A stretch of 26,462 nt of DNA from Coptodactyla brooksi (taxonomy: Eukaryota > Arthropoda > Insecta > Coleoptera > Scarabaeidae): contig JAWQRM010000212.1 in NCBI GenBank assembly GCA_033557675.1, positions 1-26,462 of the forward strand. Reading direction: 5' to 3'. Below the pieces are notes generated by a model. The model ran no database searches and had not been told where the DNA came from. It saw only the letters and a program-made list of their open reading frames with translations. The translations under genes were made by a program, and so were the position numbers. Of this stretch, positions 1 through 13,000 are shown piece after piece (positions within the stretch are counted from its first letter, which is position 1; every line of letters begins with the position of its first letter).

Positions 1-964
1 CGTACTAAGTTACATTGTTGTCCTTTTTTTCCGCAAATATTGCAACATCTTTTTTATATCATCCTAAATTTGTTAATTCTGTGAAAATTTTTAATTCTCG
101 TTCAGTAAATATTCTAAAAAGGTAGTTATTGTTTGATTTATTGAAAAATAAAAATTGTATTTCACTTCATCGATGAACCATGGGTATTGATATATTGGAG
201 TCTGCAAGACTCCGTGTCACTGCTTATGACACTAATATGCGGTGTCACCAGCTAAGGGTTAATGAACACCGGCGTCTAAATGCCACAAGCATTTCATCTA
301 CTGTTACATAACTCCCTAGTGAGAAATTCCTTTGGTAATTAGTCATATGCACTCGTCCACCTAGGATGGTGGACGAATACACACGGCCCCATAACGCATA
401 TGTTTGAAATTAACTGCTAATAAATTTATGTGAAATTTAGTGACCATCTACATTCACAGATACAGACAAAGAACGGTGTCATCATAATGAGCATTCAAAT
501 TGACGTAATTTTACACAATTCGTAACCAATATAAAAAAGGAAGCTGAAATCGTATAAATGTGATGCAAATACTGTTGTTAGGAAACACAAGTTCGGATTC
601 CTCGTATATTTAATATAGAATGACAGTATAAAAACTTTAATTAGAACAATATAGAGTGTAATGTAGATTACCGCACTTAAAGATACCTTTTATCTTAATA
701 ATGTTTTAAAGCTGACATAAGTAAGGAGAATTTTACTGTTCTGTAACCTAATGTTATTGGAAATTGATTTGACTTGCTTTTCTCAATTAGTTTAAGCTAT
801 TTCGCCCATTTTTTATCACTCTTTCATTTCACGTTGAAAACTAATTAATTTGTTTGACTTATGCGCACGATTAATACTTAGATACTTTTTCAAATACTCG
901 ATAAACTGCTTCTCAGAATTATTGATAAGTAAATATTATGTGATTATTCCTTTTCGTGCTTCAG
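1..964. other. No recognised gene; upstream intron or flank of the transporter
   Basis: Expected to contain or precede the exon carrying TM1 of the transporter. I looked for a Trp-Arg-Phe-Pro-like or Gly-rich segment ending in phase 1 and found none. The sequence is AT-rich and unassigned. Confidence 0.5.
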
Positions 965-1096
965 TGTCTACATGTGCTGTGTTCCTAGTATTCCAACTTA
1001 TTTTTGGAGTGCCGCTCTACATGCTGTGCTTATTTCTAAGTTCATATACTAAAAGGAGCTTTTACACAATTTGGGAGTGTATACCAATTATCCAGG
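965..1096 (+). CDS. SLC6-like exon A: TM2
   Basis: Acceptor is the TTCAG ending at 964; the first two bases complete a codon from an unseen upstream exon. The reading contains VFLVFQLIFGVPLYMLCLFL, aligning to the family TM2 (…GIPLFFLELALGQ…), then TIWECIPIIQ, matching the WxxxPxxKG loop. The conserved Glu and the LGQ triplet are replaced (MLCLFLSS). The donor is CAGG|GTATAA, leaving one base of a Gly codon. The family's Gly-rich end of TM1 should lie just before this exon. Confidence 0.75.
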
Positions 1097-4000
1097 GTAT
1101 AACCAGGGTACAATGTTAATATACCTACATAATTTACATATTAATTCACTTTATAGGATTCGGATATGCTTTGGCAATGATCACACTACTGTACGAAGTG
1201 AACAACATCACCATTGCTTCTTATTCTACAGAAATGTTGATAGAGTTGGTGCGACATCAAACTGGTCTACTGGAAGAAGCTTGTGTAGGTGCTGGCAGAT
1301 ACGGAAGATGCGTTTCTTATGATGTTAGAAATATCACTTGTTCTGACAGAAACAGTAGCGGTGCTTTAGTAGGAACTCAACGTTATTTTAGGTCATCCAT
1401 CATAGCAACTATGTTTAGTCAGCCTTTCTAATTCTATATTTATTTTTTCAACCAGGAGGAAGATTCTACATTACGACCAATTTAATAAGGAATGCTGTGA
1501 ACTTCATTATTCTCGATTGGCAATATTTACTGGTTTGTGGTTATTAGTTTTCATAATATCCATATTTGGAATTGAAAGAACTGTCAAGATTTTGTTCAAA
1601 TTTATAGTGATAGCAACTGCGGTAGCATTTATGGTATGGTTGTATGTCTTATGTAACACACACAAATATCCTAAGACACCAACCGAATCACCAGCACCGT
1701 TTACAGATTTTACTGTAAGTATTGATTTTGAAATACCTCCGTTTTAGGTTAATTACAGTGAAAAGTAAGCTATGCGTAGAAATGTGTGCAATTTGTTCGA
1801 AAGAATTACAGTACAAAACATTATACTGTCGTATACAGGAGTCGCATGATTGAGCTATAATTAGCCATACATAATAATGATACCCAATTAAGATTTAAAA
1901 ACTGACCTCCAGAAATTTGCCGTAGTACCGCTTTCATCTAAATTATTTGCTTCTGAACAGACACTTTCGGATATACTGGCAGTCGGCATTAACTGTATTG
2001 TTTTAAATGAAACAGCATATACAGTAATTAGTACATGTTCGAATTTCTATCTAATCACTACCATTGCAATTTTGGAATTAAATTGTTTTTGAGATACTTT
2101 GATTTATTTAATTCTTATGTTTTCAATGTGTCTGCCTAAGCTACTATACATAATGTAAACGCATATACATCATGTAATAATGTATATGTGTGCTGTCCAT
2201 AACAAACTATCGACTTCTTCATTAAACGAAATATTAAAACAATTTTAATAAGAAGTAGTGTGCCATGAAGTTTTAAACTAAGCTATATTTAAAGGAAGGT
2301 ATTATATTTCATATATCATGCTGCCAGAAGTCGACAATTTATTATGTACAAAATGTTGACTATAATTGCATTTATTAAAATTGATTACCGATAGAGATGA
2401 CTACTTTCATATGATACCATCAGTTTATCGAAAATATTAAATAATCTACTATATCTCAAAAACAGTTGAAGTTCAAGATAGGGAATGCTAGCGCAGAGCC
2501 ATACATAACACGAGAATGTGTACTAATATAAATGATGAATTTAATTAAAAAGAAAAACAAGGTTGATATCGATTCCAATATAGCCGGAAGTGGCTGTTGG
2601 ACGAAATTAAATTAGTTGAACAGGCAACACTATTCTGAAGGGTTCATAGTTCCTTTCATTTAAATAAGTAGAGCATAACATCATACTTTATCTAATGGTG
2701 CTCCTTTTGATATCGAAATCGTTTAACGTGTACTGCATAATTATATACGTACACAAGAGGTCATTAAATGTATATTATTATTACTATCATCCAGGCAAGC
2801 AGGATAATGGATATGCTTAAAGGATTTTCTTAAAGCAATATTCATGGTTTCCATAATACAAAAATGTCTATAAATTTAAAGGAAAACTATAATATGTATG
2901 GAAAAATAAATAGTACATTCTTGGTGACTTTTTACAATGACGTAAGTGGAACTACAAAGGTTCTAAGTAATTTCGAAAAGTCAATATCTGGGTTGAACAA
3001 AGTGTTTTTTAATCATGTGTAATGTATAGGATCAATTCCTTCCTTTCTCACGAGATTTTGGGGAAAACGCAATGTTGAAATTTAGAAAGTCAATATATGT
3101 ATACAAATTCCTTAATGTTGTGTCCCCACTTAAGGTGGGGAGTCTGCGGCTGCTATAGTAACCGTAGATTTTTTGGTTTTGGTAGATATTGTATCAGAAT
3201 GCATTTTCTCACTTTCAAAATGTAGTTTCTCGAACTCATTGTGGCTGCAGCTCCTCTAGCTGCAATCGCCAGATGTAAATCATGATTAACTTAAATTGTG
3301 TAATCCCTTTTACGTAGAATCGTGTTGTAAAATGTGTCTATGAGATTAAGCATATTACAATTTTGTGGGTGTTTAGTGCTATTAGCAACTGTTACTGGCG
3401 TACCAAGAGACCATTTGTATTTCACTGAAGAATCTTTGAAGTAACAACTGAAGAAGGTGGTTGGCCATTTTACTGCACATCTACTTATAGTATTTTCTAG
3501 TAACAAATACAGTCCGAAAAAGATTAACTTTCAGACTGTTTTTTTATTACACTCTTTCGATCTCCCCTCTTATATTGGTAGTTGATCCACGAACTTTTGG
3601 GTCATTAGTGGTACTTGGTCGGTTTGGTCTGTTCAAATTTGTCGAGCTTATTTTGCAACTGTTTGCACACAAGTGTCGTCTGATTTTGATCAAACCTGTA
3701 CTGGTTTGCTTTCATTTACTTAAGTATTTATGTCTCGTGTCTAGCTGAGTTGGATTTGTTAGACTTTATGCTTTTTAGTTCTTGAAGAGCTTTTGGCTAT
3801 ACTGCATTCACCAACGTAATCTAACTAAATGTTCCTAATCTTTAGGTTTGGTACATTTTTTGTAACATGCACTAAATCACATTTTGCACATCTTGGTTCT
3901 CTTTTACAACAGTCCTGTGTGCGCCTGTATTTTCTGGCCACACACCTGTGGGTTCGGGAGTGATGACACATATCATGAAATCTAGAACAAAAATTTTGTG

Positions 4001-7000
4001 TTAAGAAAACAATTGTTAAGTCATTATTTGCAAAATTAATTCATTTACTGCTAATGTGTGCTCAAGGTGACAAACGGTGTTTGAAAGACCAAATCCAATA
4101 ACAACTCAGATATCGAATTGTATCGAGTAGTTAAAAAATCGATCACATAAGACGATAACAAGCCAACACACTTTGGTTTATGACTTCCTGTCTTTTCGAT
4201 CAATAGATCGAGACTATTTGGTTTATTTTTCCATACCTATTATGGTATGACATCACTGACTGAAGAAACTTGATCGTTATTAGAACGCTGTAGTTTTACA
4301 ATGTTGACATATTCGTCAATAGCTCCACTGTTACAAAAGTCAAAGTTGTTTAGTCCAATAAATGTACAAATTCAACATCTGAAACTAACGAGCACATACA
4401 CTTTATCCGAAATGCTCGAAATTCAATACTCACTGTTTATATATCAAAACTACAGGGCTTTCAGAAACCCTGTGACCGCAAGTAATTAGGCAACCAAACT
4501 TGCCGAATGGTAATGATTAAAATAAAACACCCTAGCTGCTACAATTGAGAAAGTCAGGGCGTAACCTAATCTTAAAACATATTTTCAACTGTATTTCGAA
4601 GCGACTACGTGATTTTGCAGTTCTGATAATAACTGTTTTGTTTGATAACAGCTATACAGATGATACAGTTATAGTAATTTTTCATACTAAGTAATAATTA
4701 ATAATAAATTACAGCAAGCACTTTGAAACGTTCGAATAACGAAAAAAATATTCCGTTCACAAACGCCTATGTTTGAAATGTCAAGATCTGGTTACTTTTT
4801 ACTGATACACATAAAAATATTACAATATTACCAAACTACAGTAAATCAATTCTTAGAGCAGGAATCTGCGTTTGATCACATGTGGATTTGGACATTTCTG
4901 AAAGCCCGGTATTAGAATTACAGGTTCGGTCAAATGGTTAAACTTTTAGCATTACTATCCGATCCTTATTTTCCGAAAAATTTTGAGATGTGCAAATTAT
5001 ATTCTTTTACATCTTGACATAAGTATAAAAGCAATATTTATGAAAAGTATCAGTACTGTTAGCGTTTTTCTTGATTTCTTAATGTATGTTCAACAGAAAC
5101 ATACTTTGATTTCTTCTTATAGGCACCATATTGGATGTTGATAAATTTGAAGTCTACGTTTAATTTTCCTTGCAGTGAAAGATTTTAGTCCAACATTTAT
5201 GTCGACTCGTCTGTTTTAAATGCACATTTTGGCTTTTAGCTGGCCGTGACTATACCGCACATGTTGCTATACAATAATGAATGTAAAATAATTGACACAA
5301 TAAAATGGATTTCAAATGTGTAATATGAATTAGCAACAAAAACTATAGCAGCATAACTGTGAATTGTTATGAAATATATTGTTAGCGATAAAAAGCTCCG
5401 TTGGATATCTTGGGTGATCTTACACCTTGTTTCAAGGTGATAGTTCTTAGGGTTGTACTCCCTTTCATACTCCGCTATTATACACAAGTGCTCTGTCCTG
5501 CTGATAAGATATCCTTTAGATTCATAAATGATTTGTAATGCCATTTTGTAATAAACTCAAATTTATCATTTAATACATCACATTCAAAAATGGATTGATA
5601 TAAGGCTTTACAAAGAACGCCAACAGTTCATTCATTATCCTGATTCTGGTGCTGCTAATATAATCCCTATTACAATTCCTATTTGATATTGGAATTACAT
5701 CCACAATTCAAAAAGGATCTATTTGTACATTATTTCCATACAAAAACTCTAGTCTACGACAATAATATACTGGTTTTGGTAGCTCCACAAGAACTGTCGA
5801 TTTTTATAAATATATTGATTTCATTGCTTCATTTAGAATTTGTATAGATATATTAATATAACTGGCATTTTTCTGATCTTGTTCTGCGCGTTCAGTCAAA
5901 CTTTTATCTCCAATCTCAATTTTCAAATTAACTAAATCTTCGAAATCACTTTGATGCTGGTCTTTACCTCTTAAAAGCCTTCTGAGCCAGAAAACATTAT
6001 ATGTAGTTAAAATAATGGATGTCAAAAATAATTGATGTTGAAATTTTGTTATTTACGCGGTTAAATTTTTATTATGCAATTGTCAGTCCATATTTATGGC
6101 TTTCAAACTATCTAAAAGCTATCTTCTTCAAGATTGTCTGCAAATCTTCAAGGCTGGTCCTTTTAAACACAGAAAGATGTGGTAATCGAAGTGTGCGTTT
6201 ACTGAGCTGCTTGATGCAATAGTTGTCATGGTTACCTTCAACAAATATTCATCCACGACCAGCAAATTCTTGAATCAGTGCTTTATTAAGTTAAGTTGTG
6301 TCAGTATGGCAAGGATGGAGCAGTTTTGTAGTGAAGAGTTTACAGGCATGATGTTGCTTTATGGCGAAACCCGTTGTGATGGTAGGAGCTGCTCATCGGT
6401 TATATCGAGTACGTCTTCCCTCGAAAGGTGTTCCCTTTCATGCAACATTTACAAATGTTAGGCTGGAATTATTGCCACGAAGTTAATCGGATCTAACATA
6501 ATCCTTGGTAACTGAATGATGCCAGATACGTCTAGTTTTCGAGAAATATTTTGAAGAAACTGGTGGAAGATGTGCCACTAAATATCTGGCCAAAACTGTG
6601 ATTTCAGTATGACGGGGCACATTCCACTGACATATTTTCCATACGCTGCCCGTGATTGCCTTCACTGGAACTTTGTAGGTCACTGGATTGGCCGCGGGGA
6701 TGCAGTAGCTTGGCTTGCACAATCACTAGGACTGAACTAGTTGAACTTCTGTTTATGATCTCATTGTTAGAATCACGGCTGCATCTTACAAGATTTAAAG
6801 TACGCCTGGCGTATTTAATGTAATTTACCAGAACATCTTGATTACCGCATATCTTTGACAATTTATAGCGCCGTCACTAAGCACTTCCAACCATAGGTTT
6901 ATAACAAAGAATCGATCAACTTTTTTGCCTCCGTATACTCTCAGATGTTGTTTTACAGGGTTTTACTAACACCCTGTATATTATTCAATAGCTCATATTG

Positions 7001-10000
7001 GATTTAAGTTTTAATTGCAATGTGGTGCGTTACAACAATAATTTCAGTTACAAATAAAATAACAATTGAACTGACAGCACTTGAAACTGCTTGCTGTTTT
7101 CAATTGTGTTGTATTGAACCGTAGCGTACTAGATGAAAGAACAAAATTTGCATTCAAAATGAAAAGTTAATAACTATTTCAATGTGATATATAATTATGA
7201 AGTAAATCAAATACAGATTTCAAATTTGTTAAACTCCCATGGCGTACAATAGTGTACGAAGTATAAATTAATAACCCAAGAAAAACAAACAAATAACACC
7301 TCAAAAAGTTGCCTTTATAGTGTGCAAGTTGTAAAACAATTCGATTGACATCCTTCGGAAATAAATATTTGCCGTAAATAAGAATTGATCAATTTTTGAT
7401 CAGTATTTGTAAAGCTTCTCAAAAACGGCTGTACTTAGCTGTGATATCTTCTCTGACTTGTTTAACTTGGGTAGAAGGTGGACTATAACTTTCTCTATTT
7501 AAGAAAGCTGAATATTGAGTTCCGGACACCAGTATAGTGTATATTCCGAATTTTCCATCAAGGACAAATTCGAAAAGTCAGCGCCATGTGTTAGATTTTG
7601 TTACAGAGCGCCAGAGATTTTTACTTTAGCGATGATAGACTGATGATGAAGACCAAGGTCTCGAATGGGGATGTTAAATGAAATTCCTAAATCAACAACT
7701 TTTTGTTTCAGTTTTGGTTAGAACTTATACTTCACACAAATACCCCGGCGTCATTGGCAAATACGTTCTGGTTAGGAACACTTCTTCCTAAGCATTTCTT
7801 ACCCAGATATGCTGCATTGGTTTTAGCCTCCACTAAAGTTTCAATTACTTTGTTGTTAATATGCTTCGCGTCACTTGTTATTCATGGAATACTATACAAC
7901 TATATGTTTGCTGATCCAGACTGTTTGATCGTCCACGGTTCGTATCAAATATTTCCTATTCAACGTATACATAAGTAAATATATACCTTTATTAAATTTT
8001 AGGTGTTGACATCATAGTTGCATTTGTTCCAGACATACTGTTCCATCTACACTTTGGTGTTATAATTACTATTTTCTGGTATTTGTCAATAATTTCACTA
8101 GCGCTTGCAAACCCAATACTTGCTATTTTGGCGATTGTCGATTCATTGTGTGAACAAATACCAGAATTGAATTCACGACGACTAGTTCTTTGCACAGCAT
8201 TTTGCAGCGTGGGTTTTGTGATAAGTGTCCCTTATTCTTTAAATATTAGTTATGTGCTATTACCGTTCTTTGCTGAGAAGGGAATGCTCCTCTTAATGGC
8301 AATATTTATACTCTTAGTAAATATTTCGATTATCTTTCTGTATTCGATCACACGAATCATGGAGGATTATACTTTTACGTATGGATCAATACCGCACCCC
8401 TATTGGAGAATATTTTGGAGCATGATACCTATAATCAGTTTGGTAAGTACATTTACTAGTATGCATATAATGAAAATTTACAAGCTTAGCATACTACGGT
8501 AATATACAACTATTGTATTCCTGCTTTTCATGACATCCTTCCGTAGAATCGAAAAAATGAAGACGAATAAATTAAATATTTTTTCTATATGACATAACAC
8601 GTAAAATGTCGTTATAAAGAATGTTCCATAATAAGCTTTCATTAGGCATGTATGAATAATAAAAGCTAATATATTTTCATCTAACAATCACTTTTGACTT
8701 CAATTGTGTCGCTGGACATGGTGGAGGCCAATAACAAAATGAAAATGAAGATGGGAAATATCCGGACATTCATTAGAAACATATTCCATGTGAAATCGCA
8801 ACATTCGCATGAAATATGTGCGAGTTATCTCATGATTACCAAACTGCCCCAGAACTTTTTTTACAATCTAATATATTCTTCCATTCATGTATACTATGGA
8901 AAAAATAATGCAGAATATTTGTTTATATACTAAAGCGTACGATTACATTCGAATTTATATAGAATTAACCTTCAATTTACAAATATATAAATACTACACA
9001 GTGTGCACCAAGTGGTGTAGAGAAGTTGCAGTTGTCTTTCTGCATTGGCATTACATGAACGTAACTTTATGTTTTCACTGTAACAGTATTCGTTGGAAAG
9101 GTTTACTATTCTTCATCTTTCTACCATAGCCGTAATAGTTATCATTATCAAGTGTCCAATCGTCTTCAAATAGACGTGCTGGTGGAATCTTGCTCGATGT
9201 TTATCAACAAAGTAACTTTGATCAGTGATGTATTGCCCATAGTTTCTGTCTTTCGTGCGTCGAAACGTGCGTCGAGCATTAATTTTTCGGTTGTGGTGTA
9301 GTAGTGGCATTGTTACTAAGGCAAAGGTTTTAAAATTCGCTAAGTCTTCCACGTTCATTATGCTGTTTTCGTAAAACATTCATTTCTTTTTCCCCAGCGA
9401 TTGTTCTTCCGTTCAAAGAAATTTGCAGCGACCAAACTGAGTGATAATCGGGGTGTGTGAGGTCCGGTGAATAAGAAACATGAGGCAAAAACTCCCAACC
9501 ACGACGTAACAATTTTTAATATTTGAACACAGTTATATCATAATTGAAAAATAATTTGGTCGCAATTTCTATCCAATAGCTAGTACAATTACCTATATCT
9601 TCTACCCAATTCCCCCCTTTTCTTTTCTACATGTCCTATTTCAATTTCGTTCATTCAGTTAGTGATCCTATTATTTGGTCTTCATCATAGCTGCTCTCAC
9701 ATTTTCGCCTCTTACTAAGGTAACCGTGTCGAGTGTAAATCTAGTTAATTTTCCATCAGTGGTGTAGAACAAATAGAGCAGTTGAGAATACGCCAACGAG
9801 ACGCATTGACGGCGTCTCGTTGTATAGGGTGAATCAAATCGCTATGTAAGCACTTTACAGTATGCACATTAGTCATTTATAATGCGGACGTCATTTGTGT
9901 AATGAGGTGTTTAATGTATACCTTTCGTTCATGTACCTACAACTCCGCACCTTTCGAACTGAAGCGTGACGTTTCTAGACATGTTAATAATCGAAACAGT

Positions 10001-13000
10001 TAGATTGTACTGTTCCATATTTTCCATTAAAGTTTCTATAAAAAAATAAAATAGGGGAAAATTAACCAAATTAGAAAATGTCTTCTTTCTAACTTGGTTA
10101 ATGCTTCTTTGTATCTTCACTAATCTATAAAAATTTATTTTTCATAAAACATATTTATTTTATTATTTATTAGAGCGCACAGAATAGAGCGTAGTAAAAT
10201 GTTAGTATAGCCTCAGAAAGGAAAACAACAACAGAAGCAACACACATAATTAATTCTGGATAAATAATAACATATAGACATATATCTGTAAGCTACACTG
10301 TGTAAGAATACGTGATTGCTCGTATTCTCGCGATGTGAGAATTTGCTCTATTCCTCGACTCACACGCGCTGCTCGAGGCGAGCTTTGAAGGTACGAAAAT
10401 TATTTTTATCGCAAGACAAGATGTATCTTGTGATGTTTCGTTGCAGGCTCATAGATATTCAAATTAGGTATCCCTTATAGAAACAGATATAAATAGGCAA
10501 TAAGCCAGCAGGGATTTTCCCCTGCTGACGTATTGCATAAAAACGAAGTGTGAAAGGACACATGTCAGTATCTAAGATGCATACTCAGAAAAACATAGAA
10601 AAAATGCCTTACATTGTAATTCAGGAATATGCAAAAGAATAAAAAATAAAACAAATAAAAACAATATGTTTATTAATAGTTACACAAAAATACATACCTA
10701 CATCTTGCACGTTATGTACATTCTGAAGGTAATATCTATCGGCTGTTCTGTAAAAATATATTCATTAAATCCGTACACTAAATAATTAAGCAAACAAAGC
10801 ACAGCATATAGAATATATTAAAAGAATTAGTACTGCAATTGTGTGAACAAACAAATAGAATATACTACACGAACAAAGTAGTCGTACAGTAAGTTTAATG
10901 AGCCAATCGTCGTCATCGTCGTTTGTACGTACTGCATTCTAATTCAGACTTAATACTGTAGTTACCAAGAACTATAAGAATGTTGCTGACACATAGTATG
11001 ACAATTAAATAACAAGAACTTTTAGATATACGAAAAAACACAGTGAATTATGTTTAAAAGTTATTTTTTATTCTAAATAGGTTCCATTTAACTCAACACA
11101 CTTTCTAGCACAATGAACCAATGCATGCATAGATTTTCGTATGTCGTTCTTAGGAAATGCCTTTAGTACCTGCGTCGCAGCTACTTGAATGACTGAAATA
11201 TCATCATAAAACGATCCTTTCATCGCAATTTTCAGTTTAGGGAAAAAATAGTCACACGATTATATGTCAGGCTAACACGGTGGGTAGTCAATGATATAGG
11301 TATTTTTTTAGTCCAAAATTCACGAACGTTTAACGTCTTAGGTGGAAGTAAACTACCATGCAATGAAAACAGCTGTTTTACTGCTGGATATTCTTTAATC
11401 ATCATTTAAATCTCCACGACCATTTTTAAAACTATTGAACCGCTCATAAACTCTTGCTTTATACATGCAATCATCACCATACACTTTTTTCATCAATTCG
11501 TAAGTCTCAGCACTTTTTTCCCAGTTTAAAACAAAATTGAATATTTCCATTATGTTTCTACATCAGCACAATTTTTGCGGTCATTCATATGGCTGTAATT
11601 TTGTAATCTATCATCCGATTAGCATGATCTTGGATGATGTATGATTTGAAAATATAAGAGTAAACAATACTCAAGTTTGAAGTGTCAGTTTTAAAATTGA
11701 CATTATTAGGACCGCGGTTAATGTGGAATATTTCCAAGACTAATCTGTTGTAATAACTACGCTCGTTGTTCAAGACAACAGGATTATCAAAATCAAATTT
11801 ATGGCCCCTTTTTAAACTGTGTTGGACCAATGCACAGTCATGTTCGGTTGAGAAACTCTTTGTAAAGATTTCTGAAATGCATGTAGCTAACGAGTAGGTG
11901 GGCGTCCCTATTGAAGATACGATCCGGCGAAGTGGCCAATTTTCTTGTGTATTTTGGGTACGAAAGAAAATTTTTTGTATTCTGTCACTAATGCGATCTT
12001 TCTCTAAAAGACCTTTTAATTTTTTTTCAATTAATTGGATAGCGTTGATCGGAGTGTTCTTCAAAACCAAGTAGATCTTGTCATTTTGTAAAAGTTGTTT
12101 AGCTTTGTTCGTATAAAGATCTCTGTCTACAATCACAGTGGTGGAACCTTTATCCGCTTTACTGATTAGAATGGACCGATTACCTTTCATAAATCTCTTT
12201 GTCATCTATTCCAAATTTCTAAAACGATTCGTAATCGAACCTACACGTTGACCTCTAATAACGAGATTTGTGAGAATGTTGGTGATTTTTGCCCTCATCT
12301 TTGTAAAATCATTGGGCCCTAAATTTAGTTTGCCTATGATCAATAACAACATTAACATTCAAAGAGTGATCATGGGAACAGAAGGGACCTTAAATTTTTA
12401 ACCTGCCAAAGATAAGGATCAAATGAGGGCAAAAATCACCAACATTCTCACAAATCTCTTGACTAGAAGTTAACATGTAGGTTTCATCGCGAATCATTTT
12501 AGGAATTTGGAACTGATGACAAAGAGATAATTGGTCCATTTCTAATCACTAAAGCAGATAAAGGTTCCACCACTGCCATTGTAGGGCTTTGTTAAGAATT
12601 TATATAATATATTATATATTAATATATTATATATTAATACATTATATATTAATATATTATATATTAATATACTATATAAATTCTTTTTTAAACTGTTTCA
12701 GATTTAATTCGTTTTTGTTTTCTATTCTAGCAAAGATGGTAAAATTAAAATGTCATTTAACTGCAGAAGCAGTTAAAACATTTTAAGCAGAAAATATGTT
12801 CTATGCCCAAATGTTAAATTTAAGGAAAATTACAGTTGAAACAACCAAACTCAATAAACATCGTAGAAAATAGGCAAATAACAAAAAGCAACACTAATAG
12901 TTGCCACTAGTTTCGTAGTAACAAATTATGCTTCCATTTATCTATAGATCAATTAGCAGGCTTTCTTGCAAATCGCAATAGCTTATTCTATTAGTTAAAT

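Larger units (their letters stand above)
1715..7711 (+). other. Long intron (about 6.0 kb) of the transporter gene
   Basis: Runs from the donor GTAAGT at 1715 to the acceptor TTTTTGTTTCAG ending at 7711, phase 0 on both sides. It holds a decayed DUF4817-type transposon (about 6306-6978), one copy of a dispersed repeat (4771-4917) and several small hairpins. The rest of 1715-4770 and 4920-6300 shows no recognisable coding sequence. The loop between TM5 and TM6 is a few residues shorter than usual, so a small phase-0 exon could hide here. Confidence 0.7.

Noticed and set aside
1..964. Possible TM1 exon of the transporter
   Set aside because: No segment with the family's Gly-rich or Trp-Arg-Phe-Pro-like sequence and a phase-1 donor could be found.
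3291..3506. 71-codon minus-strand open frame
   Set aside because: No family resemblance that I could support; possibly repeat-derived, but unproven.
5236..5544. 102-codon minus-strand open frame
   Set aside because: Hydrophobic but without recognisable motifs, splice context or repeats; it lies in an AT-rich intron where such frames arise by chance.
7386..7402. TGATCAATTTTTGATCA palindrome
   Set aside because: A 7-bp stem in AT-rich DNA is expected often by chance.
7992..8195. Open frame antisense to the TM8 exon
   Set aside because: It is a shadow of the transporter exon at 8003-8442 on the opposite strand.
9823..9831. TATAGGGTG as the end of a third DUF4817-type element
   Set aside because: No transposase trace follows within 1 kb; the motif alone is too short.
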